A DNA stretch of 64,000 bases from Saccharomyces uvarum (lineage: Eukaryota > Ascomycota > Saccharomycetes > Saccharomycetales > Saccharomycetaceae), in assembly GCA_947243795.1 (NCBI GenBank), contig OX365940.1:62001-126000 (forward strand), given 5' to 3'. How positions within the stretch are numbered: position 1 is the first letter of the stretch; every line of letters starts with the position of its first letter. Positions 43,701 through 53,380 of the stretch are shown here, piece after piece. The position numbers were made by a program, and so were the translations under genes. The notes beneath the pieces were generated by a model. That model saw nothing but the letters and a program-made list of their open reading frames with translations. It was not told the DNA's origin and did not search any database.

Positions 43701-44345
43701 TTGATATAATGAGTTGATTTTGTTGTAATTATTTTGTTCATAACAACGATTAATTTCATCAATATGAGTCTGCAAATACGTGGAATTGTTGAGACATGGT
43801 TCGGTGTCTTCTTTCCATACAAACGCATCTTCGTCTTCCAGAAGATTATACTCTTGTTGCTGTTGCTTTTGTACTGGTGGTGGTGGTGGTTGTTTTGACT
43901 GTATATCTTGAAAATTCCTACTACTAAAGTTTAAAGAATCGTACTGGTTCGCTGGAATAGTTGGACCAGTAGAATAGTATCTATGTTGAGTGTTGCTATT
44001 ATTGGCGTTATTATTATTCTGCTGTTGCTTCAATGACCGAAGAGAAACGTTTTGGTTGTAAAGCAGTTCATCGTGCGTTAGAGGGTTGGTACTGTTGTTT
44101 AGTGAAGAGTCCAGGTCGTGCAGGTGCAAAGCGTCATCCACGTTATTATAGTTAACATTCGCTACTACGACGGGATGAGGATGTAGATGAGATGCATGTA
44201 GTACCGGATCCGAGTTTACCAAACCTTGGTTTTGCCTTAGATACTGGTAGGAACTATCGAAAAAAGATGTTGCGTTCTTCTTTTGAGCGGCAGAACGATG
44301 ATAACCTTTGGAATATATGTTATACTTGAATGATTTGAAGGCCAT
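40725..44345 (-). CDS. RPM2: Rpm2, protein subunit of mitochondrial RNase P
   Basis: 1206 residues (1202 in S. cerevisiae). Rpm2 is required with the mitochondrial RPM1 RNA for 5' processing of mitochondrial tRNAs, and has additional roles in nuclear transcription and P-bodies. The N-terminus (MAFKSFKYNIYSKGYHRSA) is basic and hydroxylated, as in a matrix presequence. It is followed by an Asn/Gln/His-rich region with a Pro run (PPPPP), then about 1000 residues of helical-repeat sequence resembling degenerate PPR units (for example FTKVLDSLCKRP). It diverges from UFO1 over an unusually long intergenic region. Confidence 0.96.
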   Translation of the reverse strand: MAFKSFKYNIYSKGYHRSAAQKKNATSFFDSSYQYLRQNQGLVNSDPVLHASHLHPHPVVVANVNYNNVDDALHLHDLDSSLNNSTNPLTHDELLYNQNVSLRSLKQQQNNNNANNSNTQHRYYSTGPTIPANQYDSLNFSSRNFQDIQSKQPPPPPVQKQQQQEYNLLEDEDAFVWKEDTEPCLNNSTYLQTHIDEINRCYEQNNYNKINSLYQSLKRNGIVPPLEIFTKVLDSLCKRPLDNNDLDNKMYELLTCYQDMINNRLKPPDEIYNIVLLSLFKGSILAYQFKNPNGSDFYKIAIELFNTTTNDPKQKSEVKFRNFSKDVLDYNLLAMNIYPGHITLSKAQQIIKSSPAFIKDSFYFIACFSYAKSTNDKLAIKELYEDFRLSISSSASNRTLFDNQFEIYSVILSSFIETGEVELATNLLDDLVSKIQNSNGLASNISLLLSNFLISMSKIDSSKAYEIWFKFHKLDWIPEFSYEFYSIFMANSFQDWNLTKKIYDYIFPMKRILSPLKKQKLSDYLLYPMGAESIITSLLDYSLQLKDNEIIMKILEESIVKNFSFDIGIYPFIFNYLREIQCGEEYLMRFIDSHAEFIEKSDSVSKFQFLNSVVDNFQSQSLLNSISHAKFFMNFVKDFNLENCGVVNYNGLISCIHNFVKVPKTINDFPYILEIHAVLITKLFDFDTYPILQNSNNETLLNFRDQIEHQFKTLAQNFYRLNLDPNSLAGVVSQALKMINLDETANGQDLLKFFNHPGDWDKSYPLSLGSFIRNSCKAGIREFTKLSKEGYCFDYDTYKELIVNRAINKQIIDKCIEICPDTIELKNLVNLVISKIPGRELTQLVINSPKFNEVFVPNLRNDSMVKLIKNCESLSNFVKVCDFPEKFKSIAIQAENKNAIELIYERLFDGGNYADILKYNNVVPVLNLELLLKSCIRYGEFKKFESLFKKFNDKINESSKIDIELEYLINKNDLKGVLELYAKTPKDLRTPHKTMDLYTFALFLDSFNRNITYYETPENTLQFANILSSQASYINLLSTYNLIAHSDQLMSFNTGGMANKVKKEILTQMLNNLYDSVRLLSSSLATNESMKQTLRDKVKNYCRFKAYLKSPELDIDELKTLVSVESFLNPFTPSILFNNLVETAYLNEHAPSLVLQNGLIYSFQKNSLIKVLDYLEEQFTSNGDDSSIEKVREFKSVLNKSKPLQL

Positions 44346-45815
44346 TTCCGGTTTTCTATTCTATGTGTGAGTATGACTGTTTCTATAATTTTTAAAGGAG
44401 CCAAGCTTTTATGCAAAATGGCTGGGATGTATAGTTCTGTATTTTATTTTTTTTCAATACTGCAGCATAAAACTAAAAAAAATGTGCCGACTGAAAGCTT
44501 ATGCTTTTGTTATAAATGTATTTTTAGTTCGGAGTTTGGAGTAGGGGAAAAAGTACAGCTAATTTCCTTTTGCTTTCTTATAACGTAGTAAACAGTCCTG
44601 CTATTCTGTTATATTATGCTTCCGATGTAGCAAATTTTTCACGAATCAATATTGTAGAACACACAAGCAACGAGAATCAAAGAAAAGAACGAACGAGAAT
44701 CGACTTAATCCATGGATTTGTAATTGACGTGTATTTGATTCGAGGGAAACTGTCAGTTTTTGCTTTGTCATGGGGCAACTAAATGCAGCTACAAGGCACA
44801 CCGAGTCTCGGCCCCGAGTGCCCAGCCAATGAGAACGCGCGCATTCGGAGCCGCCCCACTTTTTGTGCGCTCTCGCGTTTCATTGGTCCGGTGGTACATC
44901 TTCGGCGGTTAAAGTGCGGACGCGGCCGGAAATAAGGCCCTTGCATTTTGTAGCGGGTATGAGCCCATAGGATCACCTACAAGTGCATATACTTGTAGGT
45001 CCGCTCACGTGGGAGGAGCGCCTAGGTGGCATAGTATACTTGAATAAGCAGAATGCACTGCTAAAGAAACTTCGGGGACCGGCTGTCGTCGAGGCTTGTG
45101 GCAGTTCTCATTTTTGCCATATGACCCTTGACGCCTGCTTAGGGCGCTGCTATTGATGTAATACGCCATCTCGTCTCTTATATAGTTGTGGTTGGCCTCG
45201 GGAAGCTCAAGCAGGTGTCGCTTGTTTTGTCTAAAATTACCTCTCCTTAAGTAGATTTACTTACCCCAATTTTTTGCCGCCGAAAGACCATCTCGTGGGC
45301 CACGTGGTGCATGGGGGCGTATCTGCGTCGTTATTATCTGCAGCAAATCGCCATCATGCGCCACAGTTGTAGGAAATAGGTCTACTGCATCCATTACCCT
45401 TGCGTATTGTGCTTGAGCCACGCGTTTTGCGTGTCATCGCGGTGCTTCTTCGAGCAGGAAACACGTAATTACGATAAGATAAGTGTCTGTATTTCCTTTC
45501 TGAGAACGATATTGGCCAAATTTCGCGGTGGCCGCCCTTTTTTTTAAGCTCTTTGTGAGAATCTTTTTACACCCCTCTTGGCACTAGGGGAGGACAAGCC
45601 CTAATAAGTATTTCCTGCGTTCGAACTCAGGGCGGAGCTTTTTCCGTTTCTAACTTTTTTAAATTTCCACTGCCTTAATTCCTCATTTCTTTTTTGTCTC
45701 ACATGTGGCAATTTCCAATATAACTTAGAGATGCCTTAAAAAGCCTAATAGGAAGGTAAATCGAGTACAGGTCAAAAGCTTTATTAGGGTCCTCGTGCCA
45801 ACGGAGTAAGACAAT
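44346..45815. promoter_or_regulatory. Long RPM2/UFO1 intergenic region (1.47 kb)
   Basis: No gene, tRNA or LTR was recognised in this, the longest gene-free stretch of the window. It contains two facing CCAAT boxes in an imperfect inverted repeat (44826-44839 and 44874-44886), a perfect 10-bp inverted repeat (44975-44984/44991-45000), and two CACGTG motifs (45006-45011 and 45301-45306; Cbf1/Pho4-type). The middle part (about 44.8-45.5 kb) is clearly more GC-rich than the flanks, as in a large promoter of a regulated gene. Confidence 0.5.
44975..45000. repeat. Perfect 10-bp inverted repeat, 6-nt spacer
   Basis: ACCTACAAGT at 44975-44984 pairs exactly with ACTTGTAGGT at 44991-45000 around GCATAT. 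It could be a dimeric factor site or a small hairpin. Confidence 0.85.
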
Positions 45816-47813
45816 ATGAAGCAGTCTGGCTTGGTTTTACAGGACCTTCCACCTGAAATTCTGATAAACATTTTTTCTCACTTGGACGAAAAGGATTTGT
45901 TCACACTACAAGAAATCTCTACACATTTCCAGCAACTAATTAACGATGAAGAACTGTGGAAAAACTTGTTCAAGTCTAGAATTTATACTACGCATTTCCC
46001 TACGTTTTCCCAGTCCACGAAGTTCAGTGTAGAATACATCGAAAGAACTCGTGGTCTTCACCATTGGAAACATAACAAAGCCATAAGAACTAAATACACT
46101 ATAACTCCGACTCGTAACTGGGACCAGCCTAGCATAGAACGTATAGTATTCGACTACCCACGAGTGGCTGCTTATAACGATGGTATCATTACCATCTTGC
46201 AATTGCAAAACCACAAGAGACAGAATAAGTTTAAAAAGCTAATTTATATCCCATGTACGACTCCACAAGGATGCTCGACCATGGACTTTAACATCAATGC
46301 CGCTGTGTTTGGTAGGTTTGACGGTAGAGTGTTCGGAAAACTGCTGAGTAACAAATCTTACTTGACGCCTGTGATGGAATTTAGTGGAAGACATAGTTCA
46401 GGTGTTACTGCCATTTGTAATTCAGAGTCCTGGGATACGTCAAGAGAGGATTGGTGTGTGAGTGGTTCTGAAAATGGTGAAATTATTTGGTGGTGCGAAA
46501 ACAAACTTGTTAAGATGTGGAAGGTTTGCACTAAGGTGATTTGGAAATTGGCCTTTTTCAAAGACTGGACTTTGATCATGGATGATGAAAAACTTTACGT
46601 CATCCATCAAATGCGTGAATTACACAGCATAGACATTCCAAGGAATGAGGACGAACAACCGGTAAGTGTACGATTCTTCAAAATGGATTTTGGTTCCATG
46701 ATCTTGGTATTGGCTGATTTGAAACATGTTTATACAATATCAGTCAACCCAATCGGTAACTTTGGTAATTTGAGGAAATTAGCGATTCCGGAGCAAATAT
46801 GTGCCATTGAGATTGATGAAAAGACCTCGCAAAGAGAACGGAACTGGCAGTTTGCTGGTGACGATGGCTGCTACATCAGTCTTCTGACCGCAGCGAACAC
46901 CCTTTACATTATCAATATAAGAGATCTTTCAACGGCGGGTTTGAAAGTCCAATGCAGAATCAACTTTGACGAACAAGTCTACGTTTCGCAAGTGACAAAC
47001 TTGATTGTTGTTGTGGCACTACCAAACACTCTTCAAATAATGAACGTGATGACTGGCGAACCGATTAAGTCTGTTTTGAAAACCGACAAATTTCCTGAAT
47101 TTTTGAAAGTCTCGCAAGATAAAATTGTTATGGGGAGCGGTAATGTTTTGAATTATTTACTGTTTGTTTCAAGCGATTCAAAGAAAAAACACCATTCCAG
47201 TAAGAGTAAAAATGCAATAAGTAATAAATGGAATGAAACTTTGAACACGGAGTTACAATATTATGACGAAGCTGAAGATCTTAGAAGGCAAAGACAATCA
47301 GAAATATCAAGATTAATCCACGCGTACGGTGGAGATTTAGAGTCCTTAGGTGACAACGAAGAAGAAAATGACATTCAGTTGAGAATTGCACTCTTGGAAT
47401 CGCAAGAAGCACAAGCGCGAAATGAAGCTGGAACTGGAACACAGGTCGAGGATGATGAAGATGAACAATTACAGAGAGCTTTGGAAGAGTCCCAATGGAT
47501 ACATGAAACCCAAATGGATAATTTGGCGGATCGATCCAGTACTGCGAACCAGGGAGGAGATGAAGTTGAAGATGATGAAGAGTTTCTTAGAGTTATCGAA
47601 CAATCAAGATTGGAGGATGAAAGAAGGAGACAAGCCAGAAACAACAATACAAGCCGACGAAATGGACCTTTGATGGATGAAACATCTACTACAAATAGCG
47701 CTGCATTCGGGGAAGACTTAGCTGGGAACACCAGTGGTGGTGCCGGCGTTGGTGATAATGATGACGATGACTTGCGATTAGCTATCGCATTGTCATTGAG
47801 CGAAATCAACTGA
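45816..47813 (+). CDS. UFO1: Ufo1, F-box substrate receptor of SCF with C-terminal UIMs
   Basis: 665 residues (668 in S. cerevisiae). Ufo1 is an SCF receptor that targets HO endonuclease and the Cdc42 exchange partner Rga-pathway proteins or other damage-marked substrates; it works with Ddi1. F-box at about 10-55 (DLPPEILINIFSHLDEKDLF ... ELWKNLF). A WD-like beta-propeller region occupies about 90-460. The acidic C-terminus has UIM-like motifs at about 518 (LRIALLESQ), 550 (LQRALEESQ), 588 (FLRVIEQSR, Val in place of Ala) and 653 (LRLAIALSLSE). The exact substrate list is family knowledge and is not visible here. Confidence 0.96.
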   Translation: MKQSGLVLQDLPPEILINIFSHLDEKDLFTLQEISTHFQQLINDEELWKNLFKSRIYTTHFPTFSQSTKFSVEYIERTRGLHHWKHNKAIRTKYTITPTRNWDQPSIERIVFDYPRVAAYNDGIITILQLQNHKRQNKFKKLIYIPCTTPQGCSTMDFNINAAVFGRFDGRVFGKLLSNKSYLTPVMEFSGRHSSGVTAICNSESWDTSREDWCVSGSENGEIIWWCENKLVKMWKVCTKVIWKLAFFKDWTLIMDDEKLYVIHQMRELHSIDIPRNEDEQPVSVRFFKMDFGSMILVLADLKHVYTISVNPIGNFGNLRKLAIPEQICAIEIDEKTSQRERNWQFAGDDGCYISLLTAANTLYIINIRDLSTAGLKVQCRINFDEQVYVSQVTNLIVVVALPNTLQIMNVMTGEPIKSVLKTDKFPEFLKVSQDKIVMGSGNVLNYLLFVSSDSKKKHHSSKSKNAISNKWNETLNTELQYYDEAEDLRRQRQSEISRLIHAYGGDLESLGDNEEENDIQLRIALLESQEAQARNEAGTGTQVEDDEDEQLQRALEESQWIHETQMDNLADRSSTANQGGDEVEDDEEFLRVIEQSRLEDERRRQARNNNTSRRNGPLMDETSTTNSAAFGEDLAGNTSGGAGVGDNDDDDLRLAIALSLSEIN

Positions 47814-48005
47814 AAATACATTTGTATATATGAACATGTGTATTTTCTAATCCTTATAGACTTTTTTATTATCTTTTTTTGGGCGTCTTTTGGTGGGTCC
47901 CTTTTTAATCTTTTCTGAATTATTAAAATGTCAAGAACATATATCTAAATATAATTAATTAATTATCTACATGAAAAAAAAACCGTTAAATCGTAAGTCG
48001 TATAA

Positions 48006-48944
48006 TTAAAAGACAAAAACCTTGTCACCCCCGTTACCTTTGTGGAATCCATTACTCCAACCCAACTCCTTTGCGTAGCTCAAAACCATTTCGTTCATCT
48101 TTGGAGGTCCGCAAATCAATAAACGGTGATCCTCCGCTTGTTTGGGTAAATATCTCTTCATTTCTTCTAAAGTTACGTACCCGATATCACCATTCCATAA
48201 GCCGTTTGGTTTATGAACCACATAATGAACTTTAAAATGTGGGTATTCTTTAGCCATGTGGTCTAGTTGGGATTTCAAAAGAATGTCGTCTTCTGTCTCG
48301 TTTGCATATATCAAAGAAATGTGTGTTAAATCTTCTGGTGATGGAATAATTTCTTGTAAAACTTGCAATACGGGGGTGATACCGGACCCACCTGCGATGA
48401 TGCCTAATTCTGTCGCAGAATCTTGATCATATTCTAGTTCACCTAAAGGTCCCTTGAATTCTACATACTGGCCGATTTTTAATTTGTCAAAATATTTGGA
48501 AACTACACCATGTTTATATGTCTTCACCACTAATTCTAGTACACCTTCTGTATTAGGAACATTAACTGGTGTGTAGTATCTCACTAATCGTTCGCCATTA
48601 ATTGTTACCCTTGCTGCCAAATGATATCCCATGGGGATATGCAGCGTTTCGAAAGGATATTTTAGTTTAAAGCAGTACAAACTAGTGTTACGAGAAATAC
48701 GGGCTTTCTTAACCAAGGGAAGCGCTACCCATTTATCTTTGTAAAGGGATCTTTCTGTTCCGACGGTTATAAATGCTATTGCATAAAGCACTGCAAAATG
48801 AAGTAAAGAGAGGCATACGATTCTGCTATCTTGTGTTTTCCAAAGATACAGTGGTGTGATCACACAGTTCAGCAGCAGTCCAGTGCTAAACCAATAAAGT
48901 GGGTTTGCCAAAGCAAACGATACACATGTCTCTATTAATGACAT
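48006..48944 (-). CDS. AIM33: Aim33, cytochrome b5 reductase-like flavoprotein
   Basis: 312 residues, the orthologue of YML087C, a paralogue of Pga3/Mcr1/Cbr1-type NADH-cytochrome b5 reductases. Two hydrophobic N-terminal segments (about 8-35 and 45-62) indicate membrane anchoring. The FAD-binding RYYTPVN and the NAD-binding GGSGITPVLQVLQ and CGPPKMNEMV motifs are intact, so it is likely catalytically competent. The physiological acceptor is not established; deletion in S. cerevisiae alters mitochondrial genome maintenance (the AIM name). It converges on UFO1. Confidence 0.95.
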   Translation of the reverse strand: MSLIETCVSFALANPLYWFSTGLLLNCVITPLYLWKTQDSRIVCLSLLHFAVLYAIAFITVGTERSLYKDKWVALPLVKKARISRNTSLYCFKLKYPFETLHIPMGYHLAARVTINGERLVRYYTPVNVPNTEGVLELVVKTYKHGVVSKYFDKLKIGQYVEFKGPLGELEYDQDSATELGIIAGGSGITPVLQVLQEIIPSPEDLTHISLIYANETEDDILLKSQLDHMAKEYPHFKVHYVVHKPNGLWNGDIGYVTLEEMKRYLPKQAEDHRLLICGPPKMNEMVLSYAKELGWSNGFHKGNGGDKVFVF

Positions 48945-49390
48945 TTTTCCTGAGGAATGGCTTTAGACAACTCAGATATAATATCCTATACCACTCTTAG
49001 ACATGTTTTGAACCTGTTGAGAAAAAGTTCTGTTATATATACAGCAAGAAAAAAAGCTTAGAATATATTCACTATTTAGTTCTTAAAATTTCCTGAAGAG
49101 ATTTACGTTACGCCTTACCAATTTCTCGCACTTGCTTATACGACCAATCATTACAGCGCTGGCCCCTCGGCCTTGCCGAAAAGAAGAAAAGTTATTACAA
49201 ATAATTATCAAGTGAAAAAGGGTCCCATGATTTGCTCAAATGCTCCGCATAGTAGTTTTCAGTAGCAGCTAAAATGTGGGTATTAGAATGTACATGAGCA
49301 GCACCACAGTGCTAAGTAGAATATATATTGTCAAATGTATATACATACTTCTTGATAAAAAAAGGAAGAAAGGCTAAAAGAAAAGAAGAA
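48945..49390. promoter_or_regulatory. AIM33 upstream / ALO1 3' region
   Basis: 446 bp. A CCAATCA box occurs near 49144, which could bind the Hap complex. AT-rich tracts near both ends. Nothing else was recognised. Confidence 0.3.
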
Positions 49391-50971
49391 CTAGTTAGAA
49401 AGCTCACTCGGGTCTATGATACCATTTATGATAGCCCATTCTTTGTTTGCCAGGAATACGTTGTCAGGATCTTCGTCTTTTCTTATCTTTCTGAATTTCT
49501 TTAGGTCCTCACCATACCATTCTTCGACCTTCATTGCCATCCCCCTCATTTCAAAATCGTCGTAGTCAGCATCCTTTTTCACTGGACCAGCAGCTAGAGT
49601 GGTTGAACCTAGGAAGTTCTTAGCCCAATGTGGCTTACCACCAGCTACCATCATAGTATTCTCGAAAAGGGTGAACCACTTATGGATTGGGGTGTTGCAG
49701 CCGAAAGGCCTGTAAATGGTAGCGTTTATATACAATGTCAGCTGACTATTGGTGACATTGTCCAATGGAGCATATCTACAGTGGGATGGAGTGTTGTCCA
49801 AGAATGGACGGGAAACGTTGCCGTAGACTGGGCCGGGACTGGTATTTGTTCTCTTGGATGTATTTAGGGGTTCGGAAGGTAGCGTAGTATTTGAGCAACG
49901 GATTTCCATGGGGACATGAACATAAAACTCTTTGCTAATGGCAGCCTGCGCGATAGAATGGTCTAATGAACGCAATACTTCTAAACCATTATCCATAGGG
50001 CACCCCCACTCATCCACAAATTGTGAAAATAAACAATCCATATTAAATCCGCTGATAGAATCAGTTACGTTGACATCACCAGTAGAACTCTTCTCCAATT
50101 TACCGTATTGCCTATTAAAAACAAATTTTTCCACAAAAGGAGTTAATGGTGCATAAACCTTAGTAGAGATCCATAATAGGGTTTCGTAGAAAAATCTACC
50201 AAGTTTGGTACCCCACCAAGATTGGGCAGGTCCATTTTGGGCACATTCAGTTTTGTTCCCCCTCCATAAAACACATTTTCTGGTATAAGGATACCACCAA
50301 ACTCTAATAAATTCAGATGAGGTCCATAGAGTATCCCATTGTTTCAAAAGATTTTCAAAAGTAATCACTTCTTGAGTAGACTTGATATTGAAACCAGGAA
50401 TGACTCTGATAGTAGCGGAGACAATAATACCGATTTTACCGACAGAAAGCAAAGCGGCTTTGAAGATCTCTGGATCGTTCTCGGAATCCAAAAACTTCAA
50501 TTCACCTTTACCATTAACGATTGTCAAATTAACAAACTGAGATGATATCAAACCATGGTAGGGCGAGGAGCCATGACTACCAGTGGATATTATACCAGCT
50601 ACACTTTGCGCCGAGATAGAGCCCAAGTTCTGAATGGAGTAACCCTTCGCACCAAGAAACTCATTCAATTGATAAAGTCTCATACCAGCATCCACACTAA
50701 CATCGGCATAATGCAGGTCAGGGTATTCTACAAACTTCTGCACTGTGTTCAATTTGTCCAGATTAACAAGCCATTCATTGGTAATACACATATTACTGGG
50801 CGAATGTCCTGAACCAACAGTGACTAATGTTTTTTCAGCCAGCCTGGCATTTTTCACTAGCTCGACGACTTCATCGATGGAAGTCGGTTGAAAATAACGT
50901 TCCGGTTTTGCAGAATAAATACCGGCCCAATTCTTGAACACATAGTTCTTTTTAAACGGGATATGAGACAT
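49391..50971 (-). CDS. ALO1: Alo1, D-arabinono-1,4-lactone oxidase
   Basis: 526 residues from the ATG at 50971 (MSHIPFKKNY), the S. cerevisiae length; an open frame runs 27 codons further up but is unlike the orthologue. It is a mitochondrial outer-membrane-associated flavoprotein that makes D-erythroascorbic acid from D-arabinono-1,4-lactone, the last step of the yeast ascorbate-like antioxidant pathway. An FAD-linked oxidase domain fills the first 200 residues. His56 in TVGSGHSPSN is the expected covalent FAD attachment site, and the C-terminal ALO domain carries the conserved HWAK (GKPHWAKNF). Confidence 0.97.
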   Translation of the reverse strand: MSHIPFKKNYVFKNWAGIYSAKPERYFQPTSIDEVVELVKNARLAEKTLVTVGSGHSPSNMCITNEWLVNLDKLNTVQKFVEYPDLHYADVSVDAGMRLYQLNEFLGAKGYSIQNLGSISAQSVAGIISTGSHGSSPYHGLISSQFVNLTIVNGKGELKFLDSENDPEIFKAALLSVGKIGIIVSATIRVIPGFNIKSTQEVITFENLLKQWDTLWTSSEFIRVWWYPYTRKCVLWRGNKTECAQNGPAQSWWGTKLGRFFYETLLWISTKVYAPLTPFVEKFVFNRQYGKLEKSSTGDVNVTDSISGFNMDCLFSQFVDEWGCPMDNGLEVLRSLDHSIAQAAISKEFYVHVPMEIRCSNTTLPSEPLNTSKRTNTSPGPVYGNVSRPFLDNTPSHCRYAPLDNVTNSQLTLYINATIYRPFGCNTPIHKWFTLFENTMMVAGGKPHWAKNFLGSTTLAAGPVKKDADYDDFEMRGMAMKVEEWYGEDLKKFRKIRKDEDPDNVFLANKEWAIINGIIDPSELSN

Positions 50972-51535
50972 GATTGTCGGCACCGTTTTTTTTGTGTTTA
51001 CAATTTCTTGGTTTGCTTCCTGCAATACTTGAATTTTTGGATATAAGTGCAATCGGGTGTTGAAAATTCAAAGACCTGAAGTTGAGATGTACTACTTTTT
51101 GAAGTTCTCCTTGCTGATAACAGTTTCCCCTCTTGCGTCGTCCCCCAAATATCTTCCCAAGATGCTTTCATTTTGATTTTTTTTCAATGCGGCGGCGTCC
51201 TGATAAAAAAAAAGGAACTAGGGACATTGAAAAAAGTTATACAAGCAAAATGAGTAGTGTAAATGTAGTAGTAGTGGTGCAGCTGCCTGGCGCGATAGCT
51301 GATAGGTCGTCGTAGTTTTACCGGGCCTAGTGGTACTCTCCAGTTTCTTGTGGAGTTCTGTTTGAAAGGGGCAAATGATTTTTTTTCTTTTGTACGTAGA
51401 TATTAGAAAGGTATAATAAGTAAATAATAGATAAGATAATACCAAAGGGGATATAACAATAAGGGAGGAAACAAATAATTACAATATTTGAAGTATGAAA
51501 AAGGAAAAGAAGTTTTAGAGGGCGTGGGAGGGGAC
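50972..51535. promoter_or_regulatory. ALO1 upstream / TUB1 3' region
   Basis: 564 bp between the ALO1 start and the TUB1 stop; both genes are on the minus strand, so it holds the TUB1 3' end and the ALO1 promoter. There are purine- and T-rich tracts only; no strong factor site and no RNA gene were recognised. Confidence 0.3.
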
Positions 51536-53016
51536 CTAGAATTCTTCTTCTTCAGCATAGGAATCGGCACCCACTTCGATATAATCTCTTTCTAAAGCAG
51601 CTAAGTCTTCTCTAGCTTCGGTGAATTCACCTTCCTCCATACCTTCACCGACGTACCAGTGGACGAAAGCACGCTTAGCATACATCAAGTCGAACTTTCT
51701 GTCGATTCTCTTCCAAGCCTCAGCAATAGATGTAGTGTTTGATAGCATACATACGGCTCTATCCACGGAAGCCAATTGGGAGTTTGGTGTAGCAGTTGGA
51801 GGTTCGTAACAAATACCGATCTTGAAACCCGTTGGACACCAATCGACTAGTTGAACAGTCTTCTTGTTTTTCACCTGTTCGACAGCTCTTTGGACATCTC
51901 TTGTTACCACGTCACCTCTGTATAATAGACAGGTGGCCATGTATTTACCATCTCTAGGGTCACACTTGACCATTTGGTTACCAGGTTCGAAACAAGCGTT
52001 TGTGATCTCTGACACGGAATTGGATTCGTGGAATGCCTTTGACTTGGTTAAGACTGGGGAATATGAAACTAAGGGGAAATGAATTCTTGGATATGGAACC
52101 AAGTTGGTTTGAAATTCATTCAAATCCACATTTAATGAACCGTCGAATCTCAATGATGCTGTCACAGATGACACCACTTGAGCAATCAAGTTATTCAAGT
52201 TCGAAAAACTTGGTCTTGGAATATCCAAGTTTCTTTTGCACATATCATAGATGGCTTCATTATCGACCATAAAAGTACAATCTGCGTGCTCCAAAGTGGT
52301 ATGGGTGGTTAAGACAGTGTTATAAGGTTCAACGACGGAGGTGGAAACTTGTGGGGCGGGGTATACAGCAAATTCCAACTTGGACTTCTTACCGTATTCA
52401 GCGGACAGTTCTTCCAAGAGTAAAGACCCTAAACCGGAACCGGTACCACCACCAAGAGAATGGGTGAACAAGAACCCTTGCAGCCCATCACATTGGTCTG
52501 CTAGCTTTCTAATCCTGTCTAGAACGTCGCCAAGGATCTCTCTACCGACCGTGTAATGACCTCTTGCATAATTATTAGCCGCGTCTTCCTTACCACTGAT
52601 CAGTTGCTCTGGGTGGAAAAGATCCTTATAAGGGCCATTACGGACTTCATCAATAACATTAGGTTCTAAATCGACATAGATTGCTCTTGGGACAAACTTA
52701 CCGTGCCCGGTTTCATGGAAAAATGTTGAAAACCCTTCTTCTCCTCCTTTGGGCTTTGTCAGACCACTTTCGAGATGGCCATCTGGCTTGATACCGTGCT
52801 CCAACGAGTACAGTTCCCAACAGGCATTACCGATTTGACAACCAGCTTGACCGACTGTAACGAGACAAACAATAAAACATTGTCTAAAGTTAGTAAAGAA
52901 AGATGAAACGAAACGCCAAAAGAAGCCACTAAAAAAAGAAAAAAGAAAAAAAAGATCTACCATAGACAGGCAAAAGACAGTGTGCACATACCATTAATAC
53001 TAATAACTTCCCTCAT
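51536..53016 (-). CDS. TUB1: Alpha-tubulin 1, one intron
   Basis: Major alpha-tubulin of microtubules. Exon 1 is 52992-53016 (25 nt, MREVISIN plus one base), exon 2 is 51536-52854; joined they give 447 residues, as in S. cerevisiae. The tubulin signature GGGTGSG is present, as are the GTP-contact N-terminus ([14 protein letters not shown]) and the acidic C-terminal tail (DSYAEEEEF), which keeps the terminal aromatic residue. Tub3 is excluded by synteny. The open frame that runs through the intron upstream of exon 2 is not translated. Confidence 0.98.
52855..52991 (-). other. TUB1 intron
   Basis: 137-bp intron. On the minus strand: donor GTATGT starting at 52991, branch site TACTAAC at 52889-52895 and acceptor TTACAG ending at 52855. 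The Val codon at residue 9 is split after its first base, as in S. cerevisiae. Confidence 0.97.
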
Positions 53017-53380
53017 TGTTTGCTTGTAGTTGTAGGTTCACAGGCGTTGAGTGGCGAGAAGTGTTGTAGTCAGATATACTAGATTGGGTAAAACGATATA
53101 GTTGGTGTTTTTGTTTTGTTTTGTTTTGCAATTTAGATTTTCTTCCCTTTGGCTCGAGGCGTTTTCGCGTGGCATCACCCGGCGTGGCCATACTAAAGTA
53201 ATATAACGTACATATATGAATATAACATATTGGTACTGTCCTAATATGCCTCTAGAACTACCTCCACCGATAGCTGGTGTACATTTATTACGAGGTGTGT
53301 TTCTAATTAAAAAAAATAATGCAATCGGGTTTTTGTAAAAAGAAGATACAGGGTATTTATGTATACATGTTTGTAAGGGT
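53017..53380 (-). promoter_or_regulatory. TUB1 promoter / YML083C 3' region
   Basis: This 364-bp region contains TCACCCG at 53175-53181, which fits the degenerate Reb1 consensus YYACCCG, about 160 bp before the TUB1 ATG. A (GTTTT)n tract lies at about 53107-53127. No RNA gene was seen. Confidence 0.4.

Noticed and set aside
44346-45815. Possible tRNA gene in the long RPM2/UFO1 gap
   Set aside because: I searched for box B (GGTTCRANNCC) with a matching box A and acceptor stem and found none; the ACTTCGGGGACC near 45068 does not fold into a cloverleaf.
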